DNA from: CAMBDR01 sp046597185
Lineage (GTDB): Bacteria > Pseudomonadota > Gammaproteobacteria > Burkholderiales > Burkholderiaceae_D
Assembly: GCA_046597185.1 (NCBI GenBank)
Contig: JBKJLF010000710.1
Coordinates: 1-14,491, forward strand
Length of the DNA: 14,491 nucleotides
Direction: 5' to 3'
Position numbers and translations under genes: made by a program. Below are positions 1 to 6,656 of the stretch, piece after piece; the first letter of the stretch is position 1; each line of letters starts with the position of its first letter. The notes beneath the pieces are model-generated. The model made no database searches, was not told the DNA's origin, and saw only the letters and a list, made by a program, of their open reading frames with translations.

Positions 1-121
1 GCTTGGGGCAGTTTGCTTCCCCCTCCTGCAAGGTGAAAGCGGTGGGCCTACCACCATCTCTGTTACAGCATGGCGACGACAATGCTTCCGTCGCCGCCTT
101 CTCGGCACACATCCACCCAAA

Positions 122-418
122 TTAACGTATCACAAAATTCTCATCTGCCGGGTGCGATTCAGCCATGATGCCGACTGGCGTAAATTTGGCGCGACAGCTC
201 AACTTACTACCTGCGCCACTGCTACCGAGCAGGGTGCGGCGTATCGCCAATTCAATCACATCGCCAACATTGCCTTGTACCAGATGCGGCAAGCCCGCTA
301 TAGCATGGTTGGCACTCAATTCCAGCGAAACCAAATCAAAATCATTCAATTCGGGATGCGTCCGCCGTGCGAGAATGCTGCCCGTAAGCGCTGCCAAGTT
401 TTCAATACCTTGTACCAT
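122..418 (-). CDS. Small conserved-looking protein of unknown function (98 aa), last gene of the ATP-grasp operon
   Basis: I do not recognise this protein. It is 98 aa, soluble-looking, with no signal peptide or membrane segment. It has a His/Asn/Asp-rich stretch near residues 18-25, a hydrophobic middle, one Cys near residue 74, and an acidic-to-basic C-terminus ending ENFVIR. I chose the ATG at 416-418 because a strong Shine-Dalgarno (GGGGAGG) lies about 5 nt upstream. An in-frame ATG at 437-439 would add seven residues (MNKGEGT) and overlap the upstream stop, but it lacks a good ribosome site. The start lies 13 nt after the ATP-grasp stop, so the gene is probably the fourth of the operon. 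By position it could be a substrate, partner or immunity-like protein of the ligase, but nothing in the sequence proves a role. Base composition and codons match the upstream genes. Confidence 0.6.
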   Translation of the reverse strand: MVQGIENLAALTGSILARRTHPELNDFDLVSLELSANHAIAGLPHLVQGNVGDVIELAIRRTLLGSSGAGSKLSCRAKFTPVGIMAESHPADENFVIR

Positions 419-431
419 GGTGCCCTCCCCT
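416..431 (-). promoter_or_regulatory. Ribosome binding site that decides the start of the 98-aa gene
   Basis: Read on the minus strand, AAAGGGGAGGGCACC immediately precedes the ATG at 418-416. The GGGGAGG core has normal spacing of about 5 nt. The alternative upstream ATG at 439-437 is preceded by GGCTGCAGATC, which pairs poorly with 16S rRNA. Confidence 0.55.
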
Positions 432-1346
432 TTATTCATGATCTGCAGCCATTAGCAATTGTGCCAACGCTGCTGCAATCGGCAAGCCGCTTTCTGCTTC
501 AAAATAGCTGTATGCAGGCATCGGGTTGACTTCGAAACAGACATATTCTCCATCCAAACGGCGGCGCAAGTCAATCCCGGCCAGAGGCAATGCCATGCTT
601 TGGGCCAGCGCGATGCATTTTGCAGCGATCTCCAACGGTAACACAGTGGCATGAATTTGTGCAGGCGTACCACTGTTGCGTTGCGCGTAACGGTAGTCTG
701 TGGCGTGACTATTGATTTCGGCGGCAAAGGTTTCGCGCCCGACCACATGAACCCGTATATCTACCCCGGGCACCCAGGCCTGAAACTGGGTGGGCAAGTA
801 CGCTAAGCGATCCAGCCGCGCCACCCATGCCGCATCAAGTTCGGTGACAATCGAACGGATACCACTGATTGATTTAAAGATGACTCGACCATGCCGACGC
901 CGAAATTCGTTCACTTCATCCGCATCCGAACTAACCAAGGTTGGCGGCACCAAAAAGCCAGCCTTGCCAATCAATTGTATTTGAAATGGTTTGGATGAAT
1001 TGGCTTGCATGGTTGCGGGCCGATTCACCACCAAACCGGGGGCAATATCAAACCATTCGACCAATCGTTGATGGGTGGCCTGATCACGCTGTGACACCGT
1101 TGCATTCACTGCCGATGGCTGCAAAAATAAAGGGCGGGTATAAATAGCAGCGATATCTAGCAATGGAATCGATTGCCCTTGCAGCGTCAGGTGGCCAAGC
1201 CAGTGCTGCGGCCCCGGCTCCAGGTTCAATCTTACCCCGCTGATTTCACCCGTGTTCACGAATTGGAAGTGGGCACCAGCATGTTGCAAGGCATGGGATA
1301 GCCGTGCCATCGGTGGATCGTCCTGGGCCCCGTAAAGTACAATCAT
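432..1346 (-). CDS. ATP-grasp ligase, RimK/graspetide-maturase type
   Basis: 304 aa. ATP-grasp enzymes activate a carboxylate as an acyl phosphate and join it to an amine, alcohol or thiol; the RimK and MvdC/MvdD branches do this on peptides or proteins. The N-terminal pre-ATP-grasp domain spans about residues 1-110. It is followed by NRP (108-110) and SKPFQIQLIGKAGFLVPPTL (118-137), the layout typical of this branch. The ATP site is seen in VIFKS (Lys158) and in QAWVPGVDIRVHVVG with Asp196 and Arg198. Probable Mg ligands are Asp259 and Glu272/Asn274 in EVNP. The EVNPMPAYSYFE...LPIAAALAQLL end is like that of RimK-like proteins. The start ATG overlaps the upstream stop by 4 nt (ATGA), implying translational coupling. 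The fold is clear. The substrate is unknown; neighbouring genes suggest a protein or peptide. Confidence 0.85.
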   Translation of the reverse strand: MIVLYGAQDDPPMARLSHALQHAGAHFQFVNTGEISGVRLNLEPGPQHWLGHLTLQGQSIPLLDIAAIYTRPLFLQPSAVNATVSQRDQATHQRLVEWFDIAPGLVVNRPATMQANSSKPFQIQLIGKAGFLVPPTLVSSDADEVNEFRRRHGRVIFKSISGIRSIVTELDAAWVARLDRLAYLPTQFQAWVPGVDIRVHVVGRETFAAEINSHATDYRYAQRNSGTPAQIHATVLPLEIAAKCIALAQSMALPLAGIDLRRRLDGEYVCFEVNPMPAYSYFEAESGLPIAAALAQLLMAADHE

Positions 1347-2092
1347 ATATGCTGCCCCAGACCCGCCACCTCGGCGATCAAATGTGTCGTCGCATGGATA
1401 TCACTCGCAGTGCGCAATAAGGGGTGTAAATTGACGGCAACCAAAGTAAATTCCCTGTCCTGACAATTGAAGCAAAACTCCAACAGCGCAAAACCCAGCA
1501 AGTGGGCAGTAGCGACACAAGCCTGACCAAAACATGCGGCCAAGTGCCCGGTGCAACTGCTGGTGCGGGTGCCAGCGACCAAAATCGTGGTATCCCATAC
1601 AAGCGCAGGATCTTGAATGGCCCTTGCCAAGGGTAAGCCGCATTGAACCGCCGCAGCACGCCAACGCAAGAACGATAATCGTTGCGGCAGCGCCGGATCG
1701 GTGTGCAATGAGTTAATCACACGGTCCCCGCAAGCGCCCAACCAGCTCACGATCAGTGCTTGAAATTCGGCTTGCGCATAATCCCTGTCCTTGGTTTGCG
1801 CTTGTAAAAACTGCGCCACGGGCAGATATTGAGCCCGGTTCAATACCGCCCGGATTTGCGCGCTTGCCAAAGCCGGACGTTCTGGCAAGGCAATGTGCGT
1901 GCTGGCTTGGCCATGCTCATCAATGCCATGCGACCAGTGTGCCAGCGTCAGCGATTCAGGGCGCACCTCCCAAACCGCCACGCTGGCCGACCCGCTGGCC
2001 GACCCGCTTGTGGCCCAACCGCGCAGCGCCGCTGCTACCGCAGCGGCACCACTGTCAGTGGCATGCGCCAGAATTAAGACGATATCACTCAT
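1343..2092 (-). CDS. Degenerate ATP-grasp-like protein (249 aa), partner of the downstream ligase
   Basis: No family is obvious, but the layout parallels the neighbouring ligase. FQALIVSWLGACGDRVINSL (110-129) resembles the pre-ATP-grasp segment ending in VVNRP. LSFLRWRAAAVQCGLPL (139-155) resembles the SKPFQIQLIGKAGFLVP segment. GFALLEFCFNCQDREFTLVA (200-219) followed by VNLHPLL resembles the strand pair ending in EVNPMP. The metal-binding Glu of EVNP is replaced (AVNL), and the central nucleotide-binding region is much shortened, so it is probably inactive as a ligase. It may bind substrate or act as a heteromeric partner; that is inference. The start at ATG 2092-2090 forms an ATGA overlap with the protease stop. 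A TTG at 2131 lies directly against its AGGTGA and is less likely. Residues 30-38 hold a duplicated SGSA encoded by a 12-bp repeat. Confidence 0.72.
   Translation of the reverse strand: MSDIVLILAHATDSGAAAVAAALRGWATSGSASGSASVAVWEVRPESLTLAHWSHGIDEHGQASTHIALPERPALASAQIRAVLNRAQYLPVAQFLQAQTKDRDYAQAEFQALIVSWLGACGDRVINSLHTDPALPQRLSFLRWRAAAVQCGLPLARAIQDPALVWDTTILVAGTRTSSCTGHLAACFGQACVATAHLLGFALLEFCFNCQDREFTLVAVNLHPLLRTASDIHATTHLIAEVAGLGQHI
1981..2004. repeat. Two perfect tandem copies of a 12-bp unit inside the degenerate ATP-grasp gene
   Basis: The unit CGCTGGCCGACC occurs at 1981-1992 and 1993-2004, and four more bases of a third copy follow. On the coding strand it yields a duplicated SGSA peptide, probably a flexible linker. 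The frame is kept. Confidence 0.8.
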
Positions 2093-3963
2093 GTGCGAGG
2101 TGGCACATCGAATTCGCGCTTGGCTGAGCAATCACCTTCGGCCATGCGTCGTTGCAAATCAGCTTGGTCACCATAGACTGGGCCGCCCTCCAAATCCGGC
2201 CTGAGTGATGCATCAATGAATGGCTGTGCGTCATTGAGCACCGCACCAAAATGCAGCGCATGAAATGATGCCTCCACCAGTTGCAGCCGCGCCTCCATGT
2301 TTGCCAGCACCTGCTCAAGGTTGCCTTGTTCGCTATTGGAAAACGACGGATCGCCATTTTCCCGTATATCCTTGCCATCCTTCCCGCGCTCCTTGAAATT
2401 TTCCTTACGGTTTTCTTTAAAATCTTTGGCCAATTCCTTGAAGCCCTTGTTATCGCGCCCATCCTTGAGCAGCTCCTTGATTTCTTTCACTTCCTTTCCG
2501 CCCTCCTTGCCTTCCTTGCGTATATCTTTTTGGTCTTTGAGAACGGATTTTGAGATGCATTGAACCGCCACCGTCGCCGACATGATTGGCCCGGAAGCAG
2601 AAATACCAGTCACCGCAACACAAGTATTGACCCCGGCATAGGACTTTGAACCGGGCGTGGAACTGGCGTTAAAGGTCGTTTTTCCCGTGGCACCCGGGAA
2701 TGGATCGCCTGCATCACCGCGATTTTGATCCAGCTCCAGGTTACGCAAACCATCGGCCTGCATCAGTGCGACTTTATAATGATTTTCATCCGAGTTGCTG
2801 GTTTGACTTTCGTCTATATGCCAGATCAACAAGCCGTCACCGGGCAGCGTGGCGTCATAGCCAGTACGTTGGCGATTTTCCAGCAAAAAGTATTCATTGC
2901 CACCAGTACCGTCTTTCCATAAGCGATGGACGTTGTGGCTGGTTTTCACATCAGGCAAAGAAATATTGCCGTTTGCTGTGACATTGGTCGCACTGACCCA
3001 CCCTTGGTTGAGTTTGCACCATGCCGAAGGATGGGCAGGAATATCGCCACCGCCATTCCATGAGCCACCCGCCATCAGACACCAGTTGCCGATGCCTTCC
3101 GACGTATAATCGATGTCATACAAATCAGGAAAACCAAACAACAAGTGCCCCAGCTCATGGGCACATACCCCCAAACGCGCATCTTCAGGGATGGTAAGGT
3201 AGGCAAAAATCTTTTTATTGTCGGCCGCATACACGGCAGGCAGCGTCCATTTATGCGACCAAATATCGCCCGAATTACCTGTCTGCTCGCCACCTTGGCC
3301 AGCATGCACCACGACAAAAGCATCAACAAAGCCATTGTTGTCATTGTCATAGGGATCAAAATTGACCGTTGGGTTGGCTGCGATAGCGGCATCCTGGGCC
3401 AGGATATTAGCGCGTGGCACGCCACTGGGCTTGCTTATGCCAAAATTACCATTGGCATACCAAGCCAAGGTTTGTGGCATGGTAAAGGGGCCGACCACCT
3501 CTCCCACAATATCCACTTTCCCATTCGAAACATCTTTGTAATATTCTTTAACGCTGCCATGTGGCATGACACCGGTGGAAAAAAATAAGTCATGAAAATG
3601 TGCGGCAGATTGCCCCAATGCCTTGTCAGAAAATTGCACCAACACAACGATCACCCGCACTGCGCCTTGCAAGGGTGCGCGCTCGGCGGCCGAGTTACGA
3701 ATTTGGGCCATTGCCGTACCGATGGGAAATTGCTCAGACGGAATAATCATCCCGTCGTCAAAACCCGGCATGCGTGGCGCACGGGCCATGGCCAAAGAAC
3801 TGGCCAGGGTCGGGCTGACATTCAAGCGTGCGTTCGCTAATTCGGCACGTAGTTTTTCCTTTAGTTCTGGACTCGGGGCAACTGCACAAAAATCGGACCA
3901 TACCGCATGAACCGAGCCTGATGCGGTGCCGTTGCAGCCACACTTGTTTTGAAAAATACCCAT
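2089..3963 (-). CDS. M6-family (immune inhibitor A-like) zinc metalloprotease with a Lys/Asp/Glu-rich C-terminal tail
   Basis: 624 aa from the ATG at 3963-3961. An adjacent GTG at 3966 would add one residue, but the GAGG ribosome site is better spaced for the ATG. A probable pro-region (about 1-95) with APSPEL is followed by the peptidase core. The core holds the zinc motif HELGHLLFGFPDLYD (His269, Glu270, His273) and, downstream, WCLMAGGSWNGGG, which looks like the Met-turn region. Both are typical of M6 peptidases. A beta-rich domain extends to about 470. Residues 476-536 carry 15 Lys-Asp/Glu dipeptides, and a helical tail follows to the end. M6 enzymes are normally secreted, but no signal peptide is visible in MGIFQNKCGCNG. 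It is first in an operon with two ATP-grasp-type genes. The protease call is firm. Its target, and whether the tail is modified, are unknown. Confidence 0.88.
   Translation of the reverse strand: MGIFQNKCGCNGTASGSVHAVWSDFCAVAPSPELKEKLRAELANARLNVSPTLASSLAMARAPRMPGFDDGMIIPSEQFPIGTAMAQIRNSAAERAPLQGAVRVIVVLVQFSDKALGQSAAHFHDLFFSTGVMPHGSVKEYYKDVSNGKVDIVGEVVGPFTMPQTLAWYANGNFGISKPSGVPRANILAQDAAIAANPTVNFDPYDNDNNGFVDAFVVVHAGQGGEQTGNSGDIWSHKWTLPAVYAADNKKIFAYLTIPEDARLGVCAHELGHLLFGFPDLYDIDYTSEGIGNWCLMAGGSWNGGGDIPAHPSAWCKLNQGWVSATNVTANGNISLPDVKTSHNVHRLWKDGTGGNEYFLLENRQRTGYDATLPGDGLLIWHIDESQTSNSDENHYKVALMQADGLRNLELDQNRGDAGDPFPGATGKTTFNASSTPGSKSYAGVNTCVAVTGISASGPIMSATVAVQCISKSVLKDQKDIRKEGKEGGKEVKEIKELLKDGRDNKGFKELAKDFKENRKENFKERGKDGKDIRENGDPSFSNSEQGNLEQVLANMEARLQLVEASFHALHFGAVLNDAQPFIDASLRPDLEGGPVYGDQADLQRRMAEGDCSAKREFDVPPRT
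2356..2538 (-). repeat. Lys-Asp/Glu dipeptide-rich low-complexity segment of the M6 protease
   Basis: The segment encodes irregular repeats of the form K[DE] followed by one to three residues (for example RKEGKEGGKEVKEIKELLKD). There are 15 such dipeptides in about 61 residues. The coding strand is strongly purine-rich here, with repeated AAGGA/AAAGA words. It lies between the folded protease part and the C-terminal helix. Low complexity of this kind can be a charged coiled helix or a spacer. Its position next to an ATP-grasp ligase makes it a candidate substrate. Confidence 0.8.
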
Positions 3964-3994
3964 CACTTCACCTCACTTATTAAAAGATACGAAC

Positions 3995-4049
3995 CTTATA
4001 AAAATATCCATGTGAGCTGAAAATAGTGAATCATCATTATTTTTTTCAA
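3995..4049 (-). promoter_or_regulatory. Candidate promoters for the M6/ATP-grasp operon
   Basis: Two sigma70-like candidates can be read on the minus strand. The first has TTTTCA (4023-4018), a 17-nt spacer, then TATAAG (4000-3995), about 32 nt upstream of the start. The second has TTGAAA (4049-4044), an 18-nt spacer, then TATTTT (4025-4020). Both match the consensus only partly. The AT-rich setting supports a promoter here but does not decide which one is used. Confidence 0.4.
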
Positions 4050-4144
4050 CCGCTTCACCCGACATGGTATTCTCGCCTCTGACCAGCCCCTGACAACTTA
4101 CGAACCTGCAACAAGTCTAGGCCACAAGCCAGCCGTTCGCATCG

Positions 4145-4193
4145 GCCATTTGGCTCATCCAAATGGGTGAGCCAAATGGATGAGGCAAATGGC
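4145..4193. repeat. Iteron-like array: three direct 13-bp repeats plus one inverted copy
   Basis: Near-identical 13-mers lie head to tail at 4155-4167 (TCATCCAAATGGG), 4168-4180 (TGAGCCAAATGGA) and 4181-4193 (TGAGGCAAATGGC). An inverted copy, GCCATTTGGCTCA, is at 4145-4157. As a result 4146-4157 and 4168-4179 form a perfect 12-bp inverted repeat around a 10-nt loop. Such arrays usually bind a regulator or a replication initiator. Here it sits between divergent operons, just upstream of the hipBA promoter. Confidence 0.7.
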
Positions 4194-4207
4194 TACCATT
4201 CAATTCA

Positions 4208-4256
4208 CTGAACATAAACCTGCATTTATGTCGTACAATGTAAAGCTTATGTTCAG
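4208..4256 (+). promoter_or_regulatory. Candidate hipBA promoter and operator with nested inverted repeats
   Basis: A perfect 10-bp inverted repeat (CTGAACATAA at 4208-4217, TTATGTTCAG at 4247-4256) brackets a TACAAT -10-like box at 4234-4239. A second palindrome with 7-bp arms (ACATAAA at 4212-4218, TTTATGT at 4225-4231) is nested inside and shares the left half-site. No good -35 is seen; TGAACA at 4209-4214 with a 19-nt spacer is the best option. HipB-type repressors bind palindromes over their own promoter, so autoregulation is expected. Confidence 0.55.
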
Positions 4257-4267
4257 CGGAGTGAAAA

Positions 4268-4594
4268 ATGGGCAAAAAAGATCCCGCTATAACGCTGGTG
4301 CCCACGCTGGTGGCCGAGCGTTTGCGCATCTGGGGCATGTGCGTGCGAAAGCAACGCATTGCGCAAGGCATGCGCGCCGACGACCTGTGCCAGCGCATGG
4401 GCATTTCCCACCCTACCCTGCAACGCTTGCAACGCGGGGAGGCGAGCGTGGGTGCGGGTTTGTATCTGGCGGCCTTGCAAATTCTGGGCGTGCTGGAGTT
4501 TGCTGCGCCGATGGTGGATAACAAGTTTTGGCAGACCGATCAACCCAATGCACGCGCACGGCCTGAAGTGGGGGATGACGATGACTACTTCTGA
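4268..4594 (+). CDS. hipB: Xre-family HTH regulator, HipB-like antitoxin
   Basis: 108 aa. In HipB-type pairs the small HTH protein binds its operator and neutralises the HipA kinase by forming a complex with it. Residues about 17-75 look like an Xre/Cro-type helix-turn-helix: ERLRIWGMCVRKQRIAQGMR, then DDLCQRMGISHPTLQRLQRG with the recognition helix at about 46-57. The C-terminus is acidic (DDDDYF). A GGAG ribosome site lies 6 nt before the ATG. The gene overlaps the start of the HipA gene by 14-20 nt, the usual antitoxin-first arrangement. The candidate operator just upstream suggests autorepression. Assignment rests on HTH features and on the neighbour; as a lone HTH it could not be placed this specifically. 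Confidence 0.82.
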   Translation: MGKKDPAITLVPTLVAERLRIWGMCVRKQRIAQGMRADDLCQRMGISHPTLQRLQRGEASVGAGLYLAALQILGVLEFAAPMVDNKFWQTDQPNARARPEVGDDDDYF

Positions 4595-5855
4595 GCGCAC
4601 GCTGTATGTGTATTTGCAGCGGCCTGATAATGCACAGTGGGTAGTGGTGGGACGCTATCAAACTGTGCCCGAATCCGTGCCCGAATCTGTGCCCAATTTG
4701 GGGCAAAATTCTGGCATGGGCCAGTTTCGCTACGCTGACAGCTATCTGGATGCAGGTTTGACCTGGGCGATTGACCCGATCAACCTGCCGCTATTACCCA
4801 AACACAATTTCATCGCGACCCGCTATCAAGGCCTGCATGATGTATTGCGTGACGCCTGCCCGGACGCTTGGGGCCAAGCCCTACTGCGGCACAAGCATGA
4901 ATTGCCGCAGCAATGCACGCCATTGCGGTTTTTAACGCTGGCGGGCAATGAAGACCGTTGGGGCGCACTGGCGGTGGGGCCATCCAAAAAGCCCAGCGTC
5001 GCACACCTGCGCAGCCCGCGCCTGCCGCAACTGGAAGATTTAAGCGAAGAATTGCTGGCTCTGGCTCAAGGCCGCCCACCGCACAACGCCGCGCTCAGAA
5101 AGCGCCTGTTTGCCACCCCCAGCTTGGGCGGCGCACGGCCCAAAGCGGTGATTGCGGATCAGGATGATTATTGGCTGGTGAAACCCGGTTTGCCAACCGA
5201 CACCGTAGACCTTGCTTTGCTGGAACACGCCACCCTGCAATGGGGCCGCGCTGCGGGGCTTAACTTTGCTGATTCACGCCATCACCCTTTGCATAGCCAG
5301 AGTGAGCGCAGCGTGGTGCGGATTCAACGCTTTGACCGCATCGGGGAACAGCGCATCATGACGATCAGCGCCGCCGCGCTGTTGCAACTGGAATACCCGC
5401 CCGACTTGGCGACGGCCAGCTACCCGCGCCTGGCTGAAGCATTACGCCGCATTGGCGCACCACCTGCCGACCTGCGTGAGCTGTTTGGGCGTATGGTATT
5501 TAATGCCGTTGTGGGCAACAACGACGACCACCCGCGCAACCATGCCGCCATTTATTGCCACAGCGAAGGCCGCTGGCGGTTGGCCCCGGCATTTGACGTG
5601 GTGCCCGACCCGGAAAGCTCGCCGCAGCGGCTGGCGATGCAGCTTTGCGTGGGGCGTTGGGAGATTACGCGCGATAATTTGCTGGCGGATTTTTTGCAGT
5701 TTGGGTTTGGGGCGCGGCAAGAAGCGGGGGATTATTTGAATGGGTTGTTGAGGGAAATTGAAGTGGGGTTTGGTAAGATTGCGCCGATTTTGAATGAGGG
5801 GTTGCGGCGGCTTTTGCAAAACCGCTTGGTCGAAAATCGTAACAAGTTGAGGTAA
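4581..5855 (+). CDS. hipA: HipA-family serine/threonine protein kinase (toxin component)
   Basis: 424 aa from ATG 4581; ATG 4575 in the same frame is possible. I prefer 4581 because GGGGG ends 6 nt upstream. HipA kinases phosphorylate proteins; E. coli HipA targets glutamyl-tRNA synthetase and so halts growth. Visible parts are the N-terminal HipA_N-like region (about 1-140, with DVLRDACPDAWGQALL); the Ser-containing loop SLGGARPKA (from Ser181, matching the region of the autophosphorylated Ser in E. coli HipA); VVGNNDDHPRNHA with catalytic Asp315 and Asn320; and APAFDVVPD with metal-binding Asp339. All key residues are present and the length is normal for the full-size family, so it should be active. 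The substrate cannot be read from the sequence. VPES is duplicated at residues 29-36 by a 12-bp repeat. Confidence 0.9.
   Translation: MTTSERTLYVYLQRPDNAQWVVVGRYQTVPESVPESVPNLGQNSGMGQFRYADSYLDAGLTWAIDPINLPLLPKHNFIATRYQGLHDVLRDACPDAWGQALLRHKHELPQQCTPLRFLTLAGNEDRWGALAVGPSKKPSVAHLRSPRLPQLEDLSEELLALAQGRPPHNAALRKRLFATPSLGGARPKAVIADQDDYWLVKPGLPTDTVDLALLEHATLQWGRAAGLNFADSRHHPLHSQSERSVVRIQRFDRIGEQRIMTISAAALLQLEYPPDLATASYPRLAEALRRIGAPPADLRELFGRMVFNAVVGNNDDHPRNHAAIYCHSEGRWRLAPAFDVVPDPESSPQRLAMQLCVGRWEITRDNLLADFLQFGFGARQEAGDYLNGLLREIEVGFGKIAPILNEGLRRLLQNRLVENRNKLR
4665..4700. repeat. 12-bp tandem repeat within hipA (two near-perfect copies plus a diverged third)
   Basis: GTGCCCGAATCC (4665-4676) and GTGCCCGAATCT (4677-4688) are followed by the diverged GTGCCCAATTTG (4689-4700). 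They encode VPES-VPES-VPNL in the N-terminal region of HipA and keep the frame. Confidence 0.8.
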
Positions 5856-5883
5856 TGGCATAGAATAGACCAACCCGGCATTA

Positions 5884-5925
5884 CCTGTTTATTGATTCGC
5901 CCAAAGCAATCGGGGTGAAAACAGG
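5884..5925. terminator. Possible hairpin between convergent hipA and the YgjP-like gene
   Basis: CCTGTTT (5884-5890) pairs with AAACAGG (5919-5925) in the 84-bp convergent gap. The loop is long (28 nt) and no clear T-run follows in either direction, so it is a weak candidate for bidirectional termination. Confidence 0.2.
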
Positions 5926-5939
5926 GCCGATGTGGGCCT

Positions 5940-6656
5940 CTAATAATCCCAATTTTCATGCCGCACAGGCAAACGGTTTAGCTCTTGGCGAATATGCTGC
6001 CAATGCGGCAAAAATGATGCCATCAGACTGACAAATCGGGCATTATGGGTCGGTTCGATCAAATGGGCCAGTTCATGCACCACGATATATTCCAGGCATT
6101 GCGGCGGCTTTTTGGCCAGTTCAGTGTTCAGCCGAATGCTGCGCGCCGCCGGGTTACAACTGCCCCATTTGGTTTTCATGTGCTGGACAAACACCCGCGC
6201 CGCTTGCACGCCCATTAACGGCTGCCACTTATTCAACAAGGCGGGCATTTCGGCCTTGATTTGCTCGCGATACCAGCTATTTAACAGTTCTTCCTTACGC
6301 AACTCTGGCGTGCCGGGTCGCCAGCGCAAAATCAATTGGCTGTGTTGCAACTCCAGCGCGGGTGGCGCGTCGTGTTCGCGCACACTTAGCAGGTAGCGCT
6401 TACCCCACACATAATGGCTTTCCCGATCCAGAAATTCGCGTGGTGCTTCGCGCTCCTGCGCCAAAATCTTGCGCTGCTCGCGCCTGATCCAGTCCAGCTT
6501 GCTGATAGCAAACAGCCGGATCGTGTCCAGCTCCATATACAGCGGCGCGGCAATGCGCACCCGGCCCAGGGGCGGGTACACGCTCAGGTGGACATTTTTG
6601 ATGTTCTTTTTGACCACCTCAATCGAGACATCACCGAGTTCGATATGGGTTTGCAT
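5940..6656 (-). CDS. YgjP/SprT-like (M48-type) zinc metallopeptidase encoded with the type I R-M operon
   Basis: 238 aa. The YgjP-like (DUF45) family has a zincin core and is often encoded beside type I restriction genes; its substrate there is unknown. The N-terminal beta-rich half contains VYPPLGRVRIAAP (about 26-38) and WIRREQRKI. The core has KTKWGSC (161-167), the zinc motif HELAH (His194, Glu195, His198) and a third His in EPTHNARF (His204), followed by a helical tail. The length is normal for the family and all catalytic residues are present. There is no signal peptide, so it should be cytosolic. Its ATG overlaps the hsdR stop by one base (TGATG), which indicates coupled translation as the last gene of hsdMSR. 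A role in controlling or processing R-M subunits is inference. Confidence 0.88.
   Translation of the reverse strand: MQTHIELGDVSIEVVKKNIKNVHLSVYPPLGRVRIAAPLYMELDTIRLFAISKLDWIRREQRKILAQEREAPREFLDRESHYVWGKRYLLSVREHDAPPALELQHSQLILRWRPGTPELRKEELLNSWYREQIKAEMPALLNKWQPLMGVQAARVFVQHMKTKWGSCNPAARSIRLNTELAKKPPQCLEYIVVHELAHLIEPTHNARFVSLMASFLPHWQHIRQELNRLPVRHENWDY

Larger units (their letters stand above)
3964..4267. other. Divergent intergenic region between the M6 operon and hipBA
   Basis: These 304 bases hold no gene that I can support. They contain the likely promoters of the leftward M6 operon (about 3995-4049), a 13-bp repeat array (4145-4193) and the hipBA promoter/operator (4208-4256), listed separately. 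The left half is AT-rich and has a TTTTTTT run at 4040-4046. The stretch 4050-4144 shows nothing I can assign. Confidence 0.7.

Noticed and set aside
72..95. Hairpin GGCGACG/CGTCGCC downstream of the 98-aa gene
   Set aside because: Placed like a terminator but without a T-run on the minus strand; not enough to call it.
1..112. Minus-strand frame from ATG 112-110, open to the left edge (about 37 codons, Cys-containing)
   Set aside because: Too short to judge at the window edge; a competing frame and a GC-rich hairpin overlap it, and no family is recognisable.
152..529. Plus-strand frames opposite the 98-aa gene and the ligase gene end
   Set aside because: They cross two minus-strand genes that have good ribosome-site or motif support; no recognisable features.
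4359..4580. Upstream extension of the HipA frame
   Set aside because: The added part overlaps hipB in another frame, is rich in Cys and Trp, and does not resemble HipA; starts at 4575 or 4581 fit the family.
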